Both the position numbers and the translations under genes were made by a program. A stretch of 64,000 nucleotides of DNA from Tabrizicola_A aquatica (GTDB taxonomy: Bacteria; Pseudomonadota; Alphaproteobacteria; Rhodobacterales; Rhodobacteraceae): the NCBI GenBank assembly GCA_965194375.1, contig OZ239428.1; one strand, given 5' to 3'. This document shows positions 34,455 to 42,079 of the stretch, in pieces. The stretch's first letter is position 1, and every line of letters begins with the position of its first letter. The notes beneath the pieces were generated by a model. It had not been told where the DNA came from and searched no databases. It saw nothing but the letters and a program-made list of their open reading frames with translations.

Positions 34455-35249
34455 ATGACCCGCATGCCCACCTATTTCATCAGCCACGGCGGCGGCCCTT
34501 GGCCGTGGATGCCCGACTGGCGGGCGATGTTCAAAAACCTTGAGGCGTCGTTTGTGCAGATGGTGAAAGACCTGCCGGAACGGCCGAAGGCGATCTTGAT
34601 GATCTCGGGCCATTGGGAGGACGCAAGCTTTGCCGTCATGACCAGTGCGAACCCGCCGATGGTCTATGACTACCACGGGTTTCCGCCAGAGACCTTTCAG
34701 ATCCAGTACAACGCCCCCGGCGCGCCCGAGATTGCCCGCCGTGCGGCTGGGTTGATTGCGGCGGCCGGTCTGCCGGTGCGGCTGGATGACAGGCAGGGGT
34801 TTGACCATGGCTGCTTTGTGCCGGCCTTTGTGATGTATCCCGATGCCAGCGTGCCGGTGTTCCAGATTTCCCTGCAAAAGGGCCATGATCCGGCGCGGCA
34901 TTTGGCCTTGGGGCGCGCGCTGGCGCCGTTGCGCGATGAGGGGGTGCTGATCGTGGGATCGGGGCTGAGCTATCACAACCTGCGGCTTTTCGGGCCGGGG
35001 GCGAAAGAGCCGTCTGAGGCGTTTGATGCCTGGCTGGCCGAGGTGATGGCGAAACCCGGCGCCCAGCGCAGCGCCGACCTGATCGCATGGGAGACAGCGC
35101 CTTTTGCACGGGTCTGCCATTTGCAGGAAGACCACTTTGCCCCGATCTGGGCCGCCGTGGGGGCGGCCGAAGGCGATGCGGCGCGCAGAGTGTATCATGA
35201 CAAGGGGCTTTTTGGCGGTGTGACCGCCTCAAGCTACCGGATGGGCTGA
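34455..35249 (+). CDS. DODA-type (LigB family) extradiol dioxygenase-like protein
   Basis: 264 residues. The metal ligands of this family are visible as His11 (FISHGGGPW), His53 (ISGHWE) and His118 (FDHGCF), followed by GSGLSYHNL. Bacterial members of this group open catechol-type rings, or have no confirmed substrate. The start ATG 34455 has GGAG nearby; the frame upstream contains the control region and is not coding. It ends 21 bp inside the convergent moeB gene. A dyad shared with the LysR gene at 6.3 kb suggests that regulator controls it. Confidence 0.85.
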   Translation: MTRMPTYFISHGGGPWPWMPDWRAMFKNLEASFVQMVKDLPERPKAILMISGHWEDASFAVMTSANPPMVYDYHGFPPETFQIQYNAPGAPEIARRAAGLIAAAGLPVRLDDRQGFDHGCFVPAFVMYPDASVPVFQISLQKGHDPARHLALGRALAPLRDEGVLIVGSGLSYHNLRLFGPGAKEPSEAFDAWLAEVMAKPGAQRSADLIAWETAPFARVCHLQEDHFAPIWAAVGAAEGDAARRVYHDKGLFGGVTASSYRMG

Positions 35250-36272
35250 GCCGCAAATCGGGCAATCGGGGCGCTTCTTGGCCCCGATCACCCGAGTTTC
35301 GGCGTAAAGCGCGTCATGGATCAGGATGCGCCCGCGCAAGCCCTCGCCCGCGCCGGTGATGTGCTTGAGCGCCTCCATCGCCATCATCGCGCCGATGATG
35401 CCGGGCAAGGGGGCGGCCACGCCGGCCTCGGCGCAGGTGGGGACCATGCCGGGCAAGGGGCGTTCGGGGAAAACACATTCATAGCAGGGCCCGCCGTGAG
35501 CGGGGTCATAAAGCGAGATCTGCCCCTCCCATTGGGTGATGGCGGCGGAAATCAGCGGCACGCGCGCCTGTGCGCAGGCCCGGTTCACCAGATAGCGGGT
35601 GTCGAAATTGTCGGTGCCGTCAAGGACAAGGTCATAGTCGGCCACCAGCGCCTCGGCCGTTTCAGCATCAAGGCGGCGCTGATAGGGGCGCACCTCGATA
35701 AAGGGGTTCAGGGCGCGCATGGCGATTTCGGCCGATTGCACCTTGGGCAGGCCGATGCGGGCGTCGGTGTGGATGATCTGGCGCTGCAGGTTCGAGCCTT
35801 CGACCGTGTCATCGTCGATCACCCCGATGGTGCCAACCCCGGCGGCGGCGAGATAGAGCAGGGCCGGTGAGCCTAGGCCCCCTGCCCCCACCACTAGAAC
35901 GCGCGCCGCCTTAAGCCGCTGCTGCCCCGGCCCCCCGATTTCGCGCAACAGGATGTGGCGGGCGTAGCGGTCCAACTCGGCGGCGCGAAAGGGTCCGCTC
36001 TCAGTGGGCGGCTCAACCGGCTTCACCCGCGCGCGCAACCGGCGAAGGCCAAGGACATAGCCTGCGCCCAGCGCCGCCAGCCCGCCCACCACGGCCCAGA
36101 CCTGCGCATCGCCCCCGGCCAGCACGCGCAACCCATGGCCCTCGGGCAGGGCCAGATGCACCGCAATCGCCGCGAGCCAAAGGCCCAGCAAACCCCAAAG
36201 CCGCCGCGCCACGGGCACGCCCATGACCCAGCCCAAGGCCCAGAACCCGGCCGCCAGCACCACCACGCCCAT
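35229..36272 (-). CDS. moeB: MoeB/ThiF-family adenylyltransferase with N-terminal membrane anchor
   Basis: 347 residues. The first 80 hold two to three hydrophobic helices (roughly 1-20, 23-41 and 60-76). Residues 100-340 are the E1-like enzyme: YARHILLREIGGPGQQRL, the ATP loop GAGGLGSP, DDDTVEGSNLQRQ, and CxxC zinc pairs (CYECV, CPIC). MoeB adenylates the C-terminus of MoaD for molybdopterin synthesis; ThiF does so for ThiS. The anchored form appears to be usual in Rhodobacterales. It shares one base with dut and overlaps the convergent dioxygenase gene by 21 bp. Confidence 0.85.
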   Translation of the reverse strand: MGVVVLAAGFWALGWVMGVPVARRLWGLLGLWLAAIAVHLALPEGHGLRVLAGGDAQVWAVVGGLAALGAGYVLGLRRLRARVKPVEPPTESGPFRAAELDRYARHILLREIGGPGQQRLKAARVLVVGAGGLGSPALLYLAAAGVGTIGVIDDDTVEGSNLQRQIIHTDARIGLPKVQSAEIAMRALNPFIEVRPYQRRLDAETAEALVADYDLVLDGTDNFDTRYLVNRACAQARVPLISAAITQWEGQISLYDPAHGGPCYECVFPERPLPGMVPTCAEAGVAAPLPGIIGAMMAMEALKHITGAGEGLRGRILIHDALYAETRVIGAKKRPDCPICGSAHPVA

Positions 36273-36739
36273 CAGCGCGTTCCCGTGGAGCCAAAGCCAC
36301 CCGCGCCGCGGGCCGTGGTGTCCAAGTCCTCCACCACCTCAAACCCTGCCTGCAGAACCGGGGCAATCACGCATTGCGCGATCCGGTCACCATGGCTCAC
36401 GACATAGGGCGCAGCTCCAAGATTGACCAAGGCCACCCCCAAAGGCCCACGATAATCGCTGTCGATGGTGCCGGGCGTGTTGGGCAGGGTGATGCCATGC
36501 TTCAAGGCAAGGCCAGACCGGGGACGGATCTGCATCTCAAACCCCTCAGGGATCGCGACCCGCAATCCGGTCGGCACAATGGCCCGCTCCATCGGCTGGA
36601 GCACAAATCCGGCCGCGCGCATCTCGACCGGCAGGTTGGCGCAGATATCGGCCCCCGCGCTGCCCACCGTCTGATAGGCCGGCAAGGGCACCAAGGGGTC
36701 CGCCCAATCCTCGCGAAGCACGCTTATCTTAATCGCCAT
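36272..36739 (-). CDS. dut: dUTP diphosphatase
   Basis: 155 residues with the five trimeric dUTPase motifs: AGADICAN, RSGLALKHG, NTPGTIDSDYRGPL, GDRIAQ and the C-terminal RGAGGFGSTG. It hydrolyses dUTP to dUMP, keeping uracil out of DNA and supplying thymidylate synthesis. It starts at 36739, immediately next to repeat copy 6 (36740 on), whose minus strand therefore forms the leader; the only Shine-Dalgarno-like element is GGGAA within the repeat. The stop overlaps moeB's start by one base. Confidence 0.95.
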   Translation of the reverse strand: MAIKISVLREDWADPLVPLPAYQTVGSAGADICANLPVEMRAAGFVLQPMERAIVPTGLRVAIPEGFEMQIRPRSGLALKHGITLPNTPGTIDSDYRGPLGVALVNLGAAPYVVSHGDRIAQCVIAPVLQAGFEVVEDLDTTARGAGGFGSTGTR

Positions 36740-36776
36740 TCATCTGTTCCCAAATATCCCCGCCGGAGGCGCACAT
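36739..36776 (+). repeat. GC-rich intergenic repeat, copy 6
   Basis: Plus-strand copy: TTCATCTGTTCCCAAATATC followed by CCCGCCGGAGGC. It lacks the long GGGGG hairpin and abuts the dut start codon, so it supplies the 5' leader of dut. Confidence 0.7.
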
Positions 36777-36812
36777 CCGCCCCAGACGATCCCGCCCAAC
36801 CCGCTTGCACCC

Positions 36813-36834
36813 CCGGAATTTGCACAAATTCCGG
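36813..36834. repeat. Perfect palindrome near the end of coaBC
   Basis: CCGGAATTTG-CA-CAAATTCCGG, 10-bp arms around two bases. It is three bases from the next palindrome. Together they look like a tandem terminator for coaBC on the minus strand. Confidence 0.65.
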
Positions 36835-36836
36835 CC

Positions 36837-36859
36837 AAAATTCTTGCATCAAGAATTTT
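36837..36859 (-). terminator. Hairpin containing the coaBC stop codon
   Basis: AAAATTCTTG (36837-36846) and CAAGAATTTT (36850-36859) form a perfect 10-bp stem with a 3-nt loop. On the minus strand the coaBC stop TGA spans the loop, and a T-run ends the stem, as in a Rho-independent terminator, though its stem is AT-rich. Confidence 0.6.
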
Positions 36860-38048
36860 TCAGCGCCTCGGCGATGCGCTGGGCCAAGGCGCGGGCCACC
36901 TGATCCTTGCCCATCCGCGGCCATGTCTCGGACCCCGCCTCGGAAATCAGCACCACGGCGTTTTCCGTGCCGCCCATGATGCCGGTTTCGGGTGAAACGT
37001 CGTTGGCCACGATCCAGTCACAGCCCTTGCGGGCGCGTTTGGCAGTGGCGTGGGCGACCACATGCTCGGTTTCAGCAGCAAAGCCCACCACCAGACGCGG
37101 GCGCAGGGCGCCTTTTGCGACGGTGGCCAGAATGTCGGGGTTTTCGGCGAATTCGAGCGCGGGCGCGCGGCCTGATCCGTCTTTCTTCATCTTCTGCGCG
37201 CCCGCATTGGCGACGCGCCAATCGGCCACGGCGGCGGCCATTACAGCGGCATCGGCGGGCAGCGCGGCGGTGACGGCCTCTAGCATCTCGCGCGCCGTTT
37301 CCACCCGCACCACCTGCACGCCAGCGGGGGGCGGCACAGAAGCAGGCCCGGTGACAAAGGTCACCTTCGCCCCCAGATCGCGCAGCGCGGCAGCAATTGC
37401 CGTGCCTTGCGCGCCAGAGGAGCGGTTGGCGATATAGCGCACGGGGTCGATGGGTTCATGGGTGGGGCCAGAGGTCACCAGCACATGGCGGCCTTTCAGC
37501 GGCCCATCGGTCAGCGCCGCGGTGATCGCGGCAAGGATCGCCTCGGGTTCGGCCATGCGGCCGGAGCCGAACTCACCGCAGGCCATCTCACCCGCGTCGG
37601 GGCCGACGAAGGCCACGCCATCAGCCTTGAGCGTCGCCAGATTGCGCTGGGTGGCGGGGTGTTCCCACATCCGCACATTCATCGCCGGGGCCATCAGGAC
37701 AGGGGTGTCGGTGGCAAGAAGGAGGGTGGAGGCGAGATCTTCGGCCCGGCCAGTGGCAAGTTTTGCCATCAGATCGGCGGTGGCCGGGGCCACGACCACG
37801 AGATCGGCCACGCGGGAGAGCTGGATATGGCCCATCTCGGCCTCATCCGTCAGGTCAAAAAGGGTGGAATGCACCTTTTCACCCGCAAGCGCCGCGACCG
37901 ACAGGGGGGTAACGAACTCGCCCCCCGCGCGGGTGAGAACCGGGGTGACCGCAGCGCCTGCGGTTTTCAAAAGCCGGATCAGCGACAAGGATTTATAGGC
38001 CGCGATGCCGCCGCCGATGATGAGAAGAATGCGTTTTCCGGCCAGCAT
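36849..38048 (-). CDS. coaBC: Bifunctional phosphopantothenoylcysteine decarboxylase/phosphopantothenate-cysteine ligase
   Basis: 399 residues. The N-terminal half (about 1-180) is the flavin-dependent CoaC decarboxylase with the PxMNxxMW motif (PAMNVRMW); the second half (about 185-399) is the CoaB ligase, starting at LVTSGPTHEPIDPVRYIANRSSG. The two consecutive steps of CoA synthesis are thus fused as usual. The last three sense codons and stop are part of a terminator-like hairpin. Confidence 0.95.
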   Translation of the reverse strand: MLAGKRILLIIGGGIAAYKSLSLIRLLKTAGAAVTPVLTRAGGEFVTPLSVAALAGEKVHSTLFDLTDEAEMGHIQLSRVADLVVVAPATADLMAKLATGRAEDLASTLLLATDTPVLMAPAMNVRMWEHPATQRNLATLKADGVAFVGPDAGEMACGEFGSGRMAEPEAILAAITAALTDGPLKGRHVLVTSGPTHEPIDPVRYIANRSSGAQGTAIAAALRDLGAKVTFVTGPASVPPPAGVQVVRVETAREMLEAVTAALPADAAVMAAAVADWRVANAGAQKMKKDGSGRAPALEFAENPDILATVAKGALRPRLVVGFAAETEHVVAHATAKRARKGCDWIVANDVSPETGIMGGTENAVVLISEAGSETWPRMGKDQVARALAQRIAEALKNS

Positions 38049-38098
38049 GGCGGGCTCCGTTCAAGGTTGGCCCACGTTAGGCCCGCGCGGCGGCAAAC

Positions 38099-38926
38099 TC
38101 AACCGCCCCCGGAGGCGTTGCCTGTGAGGGTGGCGCAGGGGTCGTCGCGGGGGATGATGGGGGTGAGGAGCCAGAGGTCGAAGGGCGGGGTGGCGGGGGC
38201 TGTCTCTTCGAATTGGGCGATGGTGAGCACGCTGAGATCGGGCGCGACCCGTGCCAAGGGCAGGGTCAGGCCCTGATCGCGCCGCGCGTGGCCGTTGCCG
38301 GTGATGACGGCCACCGGGCCGCCGGTGTCAGCCATGGCCTGCACCACGGCGCGGGCGAGGGCGGCGTCGCGCAGGCGCTGGACATCGACCATGGCGGGCA
38401 GAAGATCGGGCGGCAGGGCGTTACAATGGGCCTTGGCCTGTTCGGCCTCACGCGCTGATTGGTCGTCAGGCGGCAGGGGATTGGTCAGGCCGTAGGCGGC
38501 GGCCTCGGGACCGAAGACAGCGGCAATGCCGGTGTCAAAGGCGCGGCGGGCCTCGGTTCGGGGCACTTCGGCACCGTAGACCCGCGCCTTAGGGGCGGCG
38601 GTGAAGATGGGGTAATACATGGAGAAATCGGGCCAGCCTGCGGCCTCCCAGCCCAAAATCTGACCCAAGCTGTCCGCATCGGGAAGCGTGTCGGGTATCT
38701 TCTGCGCCGCCTCGGGGGTAAGCATTTCAAAGACCAGCGCCTTGGGGGCAAGGGCCGTGACGGCGCGGGCCTGATGGGCGTGGTGGGTGGGGTTGTCGTG
38801 CAACTCGCCCAAGATCACCACATCGGCCCCGGCGAAGGTGGCCGCGCGGTCAAGCGCCTGAGGCGGGAGTTCAACGGCAAGCGCCGGGCCTGCGGCCAGG
38901 ATCGCAAGGGCGGCGAGGACTTTCAT
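38099..38926 (-). CDS. ChaN-family (haem-binding) protein
   Basis: 275 residues with a signal peptide (about 1-18) but no lipobox Cys, unlike the Campylobacter lipoprotein ChaN. The start of the mature domain (VVILGELHDNPTHHAHQ) carries the ExxD..HH region implicated in haem binding in that family; later parts contain GNGHARRDQG. Function in haem or iron handling is inferred. ATG 38926 overlaps the rpoH stop (TGATG), so it is translationally coupled to the sigma factor gene, an unusual pairing for iron genes. Confidence 0.75.
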   Translation of the reverse strand: MKVLAALAILAAGPALAVELPPQALDRAATFAGADVVILGELHDNPTHHAHQARAVTALAPKALVFEMLTPEAAQKIPDTLPDADSLGQILGWEAAGWPDFSMYYPIFTAAPKARVYGAEVPRTEARRAFDTGIAAVFGPEAAAYGLTNPLPPDDQSAREAEQAKAHCNALPPDLLPAMVDVQRLRDAALARAVVQAMADTGGPVAVITGNGHARRDQGLTLPLARVAPDLSVLTIAQFEETAPATPPFDLWLLTPIIPRDDPCATLTGNASGGG

Positions 38927-39801
38927 CACAGAAAGTCGTGCACCCCTTCGGCGCGGGTCTCAAGATGGCGGCGCAGCTTGCCATAGGCGGCGGCCTCAAG
39001 CTGGCGGATGCGTTCTTTGGAGAGGCCCATTTCGGCGCCCAAGCTTTCGAGCGTGCGGGGTTCGTCGCGCAGGCGGCGCTGGGCGACGATGTAGCGTTCA
39101 CGCTCATTCAGCCCGGCCATGGCTTTGGCCAACCAGCCGCGAAGCGCCGCGTGGTCATGCGCGACCTCAACCGCTTCGGCGGCCTGCACGCCGTCATCTT
39201 CCAAAACGTCGATCCACTCGCGCCCGTCCTCATCAGAGGCTTGCGGGGCGTTGAGCGAGGCGTCCATGCCGGCCAGACGGCCTTCCATCATCTCCACTTC
39301 GGCCAGCGTCACGCCGACCTCATTGGCGACACGTTCGCGCAGCTGGGCGCTGTCGAGTTCCTCGCCCGCTGCCGCCGCTTCGCGCGAGAGTTTGGCCTGC
39401 ACGCGGCGCAGGTTGAAGAACAGGGCCTTTTGCCCGGAGGTGGAGCCGGTGCGGACCATGGACCAGTTGCGCATCACATAGTCTTGGATCGAGGCTTTGA
39501 TCCACCAGACGGCATAGGTGGAAAAGCGCACGCCACGGTCGGGGTCGAACTTTTCGGCGGCTTTCATAAGGCCAAGTGAGGCCTCTTGAATGAGGTCGTT
39601 CATCGGCGCGCCGTAGCGGCGGAATTTCGACGCCATCGAAATCGCCAGACGCATGTAGGCTGTCACCAGACGGTGGAGTGCGGCGGTGTCGCGGTGGTCG
39701 CGCCAAGCGCGGGCGAGGCCTGCCTCGGTCTCGGCGTCCAGAAGTTCTGCGGCGCGCGCTTGGCGCGACAGGGTTTGATCGGTATATCCGTCCAGGGCCA
39801 T
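38926..39801 (-). CDS. rpoH: RNA polymerase sigma factor RpoH (RpoHII type)
   Basis: 291 residues from ATG 39801, with GGGAGG upstream. Sigma70 region 2 is DLIQEASLGLMKAAEKFDPD followed by GVRFSTYAVWWI; region 4 includes ESLGAEMGLSKERIRQLE. The MALDGYTDQTLSRQ start matches RpoHII of Rhodobacter rather than classical RpoH (RpoHI, MSSYTNLP-like). RpoHII drives genes for singlet oxygen and heat stress and is itself under RpoE. A matching RpoE-like promoter lies at 39840-39869. Confidence 0.85.
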   Translation of the reverse strand: MALDGYTDQTLSRQARAAELLDAETEAGLARAWRDHRDTAALHRLVTAYMRLAISMASKFRRYGAPMNDLIQEASLGLMKAAEKFDPDRGVRFSTYAVWWIKASIQDYVMRNWSMVRTGSTSGQKALFFNLRRVQAKLSREAAAAGEELDSAQLRERVANEVGVTLAEVEMMEGRLAGMDASLNAPQASDEDGREWIDVLEDDGVQAAEAVEVAHDHAALRGWLAKAMAGLNERERYIVAQRRLRDEPRTLESLGAEMGLSKERIRQLEAAAYGKLRRHLETRAEGVHDFL

Positions 39802-39839
39802 CTGCGCCTCCCTAAGTTTCTCGTTCTCGGCTGTTGACT

Positions 39840-39869
39840 TAATTACGGATCGAACCAGTGATCGGATCA
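39840..39869 (-). promoter_or_regulatory. RpoE-like promoter of rpoHII
   Basis: On the minus strand TGATCC (39869-39864), an 18-nt spacer and TAATTA (39845-39840) lie 38 nt upstream of the rpoHII start. The -35 hexamer is the one reported for Rhodobacter RpoE promoters; the -10 is related but not identical (TAAGA is typical). The promoter overlaps the start region of the divergent cobU gene. Confidence 0.5.
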
Positions 39870-39878
39870 CCGCTGCCC

Positions 39879-40448
39879 ATGGACCATTCTAGTTTTTCTG
39901 CGCCCGGCCTGCCCTTGCCCAAGTTATCGTTGATCGTCGGCGGGGCCCGGTCGGGAAAATCGCGGCTGGCCGAGAGGTTGGTGGCGCGGTTGGCCACGGC
40001 AACCGGGCTGCCGCGCGCCTATATCGCGACGGCGGAGATCTGGGACGAGGAGATGCGGGCGCGGATTGACCGCCATATCGCCGACCGGGGCGAGGGTTGG
40101 GTGACGCAGGAGGCCCCGCGTGATGTGGCGGGGGCTTTGGCCCGCGCGGAGGGCGTGGTGCTGATCGATTGCGCGACCTTGTGGCTGACCAATGTGATGC
40201 TGGGGGGCGGCGATGTTGAGCGCGAGACGGCGGAGATGCTTGCGGCCATGGCCGTCTATCCCGGCCCGGTGATCGTGGTTTCGAATGAGGTCGGTTGGGG
40301 CATTGTGCCGGACAACAAGCTGTCGCGCGATTTCCGCGACGCGCAGGGGCGGCTGAACCAGAGGCTGGCCGAGGCGGCCGATCTGGTGGCGGGTGTGATG
40401 GCCGGGCTGCCCATGGTCTTAAAGGGCCAAATGCCGGTGCTGCAATGA
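39879..40448 (+). CDS. cobU: Adenosylcobinamide kinase/guanylyltransferase
   Basis: 189 residues. P-loop GGARSGKS (21-28), and the later segments RRIDRHIADRGEGW-like HRxxR...W with TLWLTNVML and SNEVGWGIVPDN are characteristic of CobU/CobP, which phosphorylates adenosylcobinamide and transfers GMP to it in cobalamin synthesis. The start is uncertain: GTG 39858 would place the coding start inside the rpoHII promoter region. It is coupled by 4-nt overlap to a phosphatase gene. Confidence 0.88.
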   Translation: MDHSSFSAPGLPLPKLSLIVGGARSGKSRLAERLVARLATATGLPRAYIATAEIWDEEMRARIDRHIADRGEGWVTQEAPRDVAGALARAEGVVLIDCATLWLTNVMLGGGDVERETAEMLAAMAVYPGPVIVVSNEVGWGIVPDNKLSRDFRDAQGRLNQRLAEAADLVAGVMAGLPMVLKGQMPVLQ

Positions 40449-41005
40449 GCCGGATCTGGTTGGTGCGCCATGGGCCGACCCATGCCAAGGGGATGGTGGG
40501 TTGGACCGATCTGCCCGCCGATCTGTCAGATGCGGCCGCACTGGCCCGGCTGAACGCGCATTTGCCGCAGGTGCCGGTGATCTCGTCAGACCTGACGCGG
40601 GCGGTGGCCACGGCGGACACCCTGCACAGCCGCCCGCGCCTGCCCCATGATGCCGACTGGCGCGAGTTGCATTTCGGCGCGTGGGAGATGCAGACCTTTG
40701 CCGAGGTCGAAGCCGCCAGCCCCGACCACATCCGCGCCTTTTGGGAGACGCCCGGCGAGATCAGCCCGCCCGGTGGCGAAAGTTGGAACACGATTTGTGG
40801 GCGGATTGAGCGGGCGGTGCAGCGGTTGGCCCCTGTGCCCGAGGTGATTGTGGTGGCCCATTTCGGGGCCATTGTCGCAGCCATCCAGCACGCGGGCGGG
40901 CTGACGGCCACGCAGGCCTTTGGTCACAAGATCGACAATCTGTCGGTGACCTGCCTTGAGTTTGGTGCCGCGCCGCGCGTTTTGTCGATCAATCACATCC
41001 CGTGA
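40445..41005 (+). CDS. cobC: Histidine phosphatase, probable alpha-ribazole phosphatase
   Basis: 186 residues of the phosphoglycerate mutase-like superfamily with the RHG motif (Arg8-His9, LVRHGPTH) and the second His in VVAHFGAI. Overlap with cobU by four bases suggests it is the alpha-ribazole-5'-phosphate phosphatase of cobalamin synthesis (CobC), although the family is broad and the sequence alone would not tell. Confidence 0.7.
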   Translation: MSRIWLVRHGPTHAKGMVGWTDLPADLSDAAALARLNAHLPQVPVISSDLTRAVATADTLHSRPRLPHDADWRELHFGAWEMQTFAEVEAASPDHIRAFWETPGEISPPGGESWNTICGRIERAVQRLAPVPEVIVVAHFGAIVAAIQHAGGLTATQAFGHKIDNLSVTCLEFGAAPRVLSINHIP

Positions 41006-41044
41006 TGGGCGGGCGCACAAATCGGCGCTTTTCCCTTTGGGGCC

Positions 41045-41081
41045 CCCGTGCTTTCTTGGCGGCACCCGTGCTTTCTTGACG
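41045..41081 (+). repeat. Short tandem repeat before the GST gene
   Basis: CCCGTGCTTTCTTGGCG (41045-41061) recurs as CCCGTGCTTTCTTGACG (41065-41081), period 20 nt, with one difference. The second copy creates a TTGACG that could be part of the GST promoter. Confidence 0.4.
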
Positions 41082-41097
41082 ACAAAGGAGATGTCCC

Positions 41098-41961
41098 ATG
41101 ACCTATGATCTGGTGATCGGGGATCGCGCCTATTCCTCGTGGTCCTTGCGCGGCTGGCTGTTGTTTGATGCCTTTGGCCTGCCGGTCAAACTGCATACTG
41201 CGCGGCTTTACACCGACGAATTGCCGACCCTCTTGAAGCAGTTTCATCCCGGCAAGACCGCCCCCACCATGCGCACGCCCGATGGGGTTGTGGTGCCGGA
41301 AACCATTGCCATCGCCGAGGAATTGGCCAGTCGGCACCCTGAGGTCGGGATCTGGCCCCCAGACCCCAAGGCGCGGGCGGTGGCGCGGGTGCTGGCTGCT
41401 GAAATGCATGCCGGGTTCACCGCGCTCCGCAGCCATTGCCCGATGAACCTGCGGGTGAGCTACACCGATTGCGCCCCACCCGAGGCGGTTCTGGCCGATC
41501 TGGCACGGCTGGAGGTGATCTGGGATTGGGCGCGCGATCAGACCGGATCGACGGTTTGGCTGGCCGGAGACTATTCGGCGGCGGATGCGTTTTTTGCACC
41601 CGTCGCGACGCGGATCGCGACCTATAACCTGCCGGTGTCGGACCGCGCGATGGCCTATGTGCAGGCCCATCTGGCGCATCCGTCGTTTCGGCGCTGGCGC
41701 GCGATGGGGCTGGTGGATGGGGCGGATCAGGAGTTCTACCGCCGCCCCTATCCGCTGCGCCCGTGGCCCGGCCCGGTGCCAATGGCGGCCCGCGCGGTGG
41801 AAGGGACTGAGGCCGAGAACGCCGCCTGCCCCTATTCGGGCAAGCCCGTGACCCATGTGCTGGAGATGCAGGGCCGCCGCTTTGGGTTTTGCAACGCGTT
41901 TTGCCGCGACAAGACCGTGGCTGACCCCGAGGCTTGGCCTGCGTTCATGGCGCTTCTCTAG
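41098..41961 (+). CDS. Glutathione S-transferase with Cys-rich C-terminal module
   Basis: 287 residues. Residues 1-80 are the thioredoxin-like GST domain (YDLVIGDRAYSSWSLRGWLL), 85-215 the helical domain. After a linker, residues 239-287 form an extra module with Cys244, Cys265 and Cys269 (CPYSGKPVTHV and FGFCNAFCRDK), reminiscent of TRASH/YHS metal-binding motifs. This tail is not part of standard GSTs. A role in metal sensing or binding is a guess. The Shine-Dalgarno AAAGGAG precedes ATG 41098. Confidence 0.85.
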   Translation: MTYDLVIGDRAYSSWSLRGWLLFDAFGLPVKLHTARLYTDELPTLLKQFHPGKTAPTMRTPDGVVVPETIAIAEELASRHPEVGIWPPDPKARAVARVLAAEMHAGFTALRSHCPMNLRVSYTDCAPPEAVLADLARLEVIWDWARDQTGSTVWLAGDYSAADAFFAPVATRIATYNLPVSDRAMAYVQAHLAHPSFRRWRAMGLVDGADQEFYRRPYPLRPWPGPVPMAARAVEGTEAENAACPYSGKPVTHVLEMQGRRFGFCNAFCRDKTVADPEAWPAFMALL

Positions 41962-42019
41962 GCCCTGATCTGAAGCGGCTCATCGCTCGGTTCCCGTCGC
42001 TCTTCGCGCAGGCCCCCGC

Positions 42020-42044
42020 CAGCGTTAACCCTTTGCTAACGCTG
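42020..42044. promoter_or_regulatory. CtrA-like box in an inverted repeat before comM
   Basis: TTAACCCTTTGCTAAC at 42025-42040 fits the CtrA consensus TTAA-N7-TTAAC except for one base. It lies in an 8-bp inverted repeat (CAGCGTTA at 42020 and TAACGCTG at 42037) 36 nt before the comM start. In Rhodobacter capsulatus, comM and other competence genes are regulated by CtrA. Confidence 0.45.
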
Positions 42045-42079
42045 TTCGCCTAACCGTTTACCATTGAAGCGGGGGCAAG

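Noticed and set aside
36272..36272. A frameshift or fusion between dut and moeB
   Set aside because: The one-base overlap and complete family motifs on both sides indicate two intact genes.
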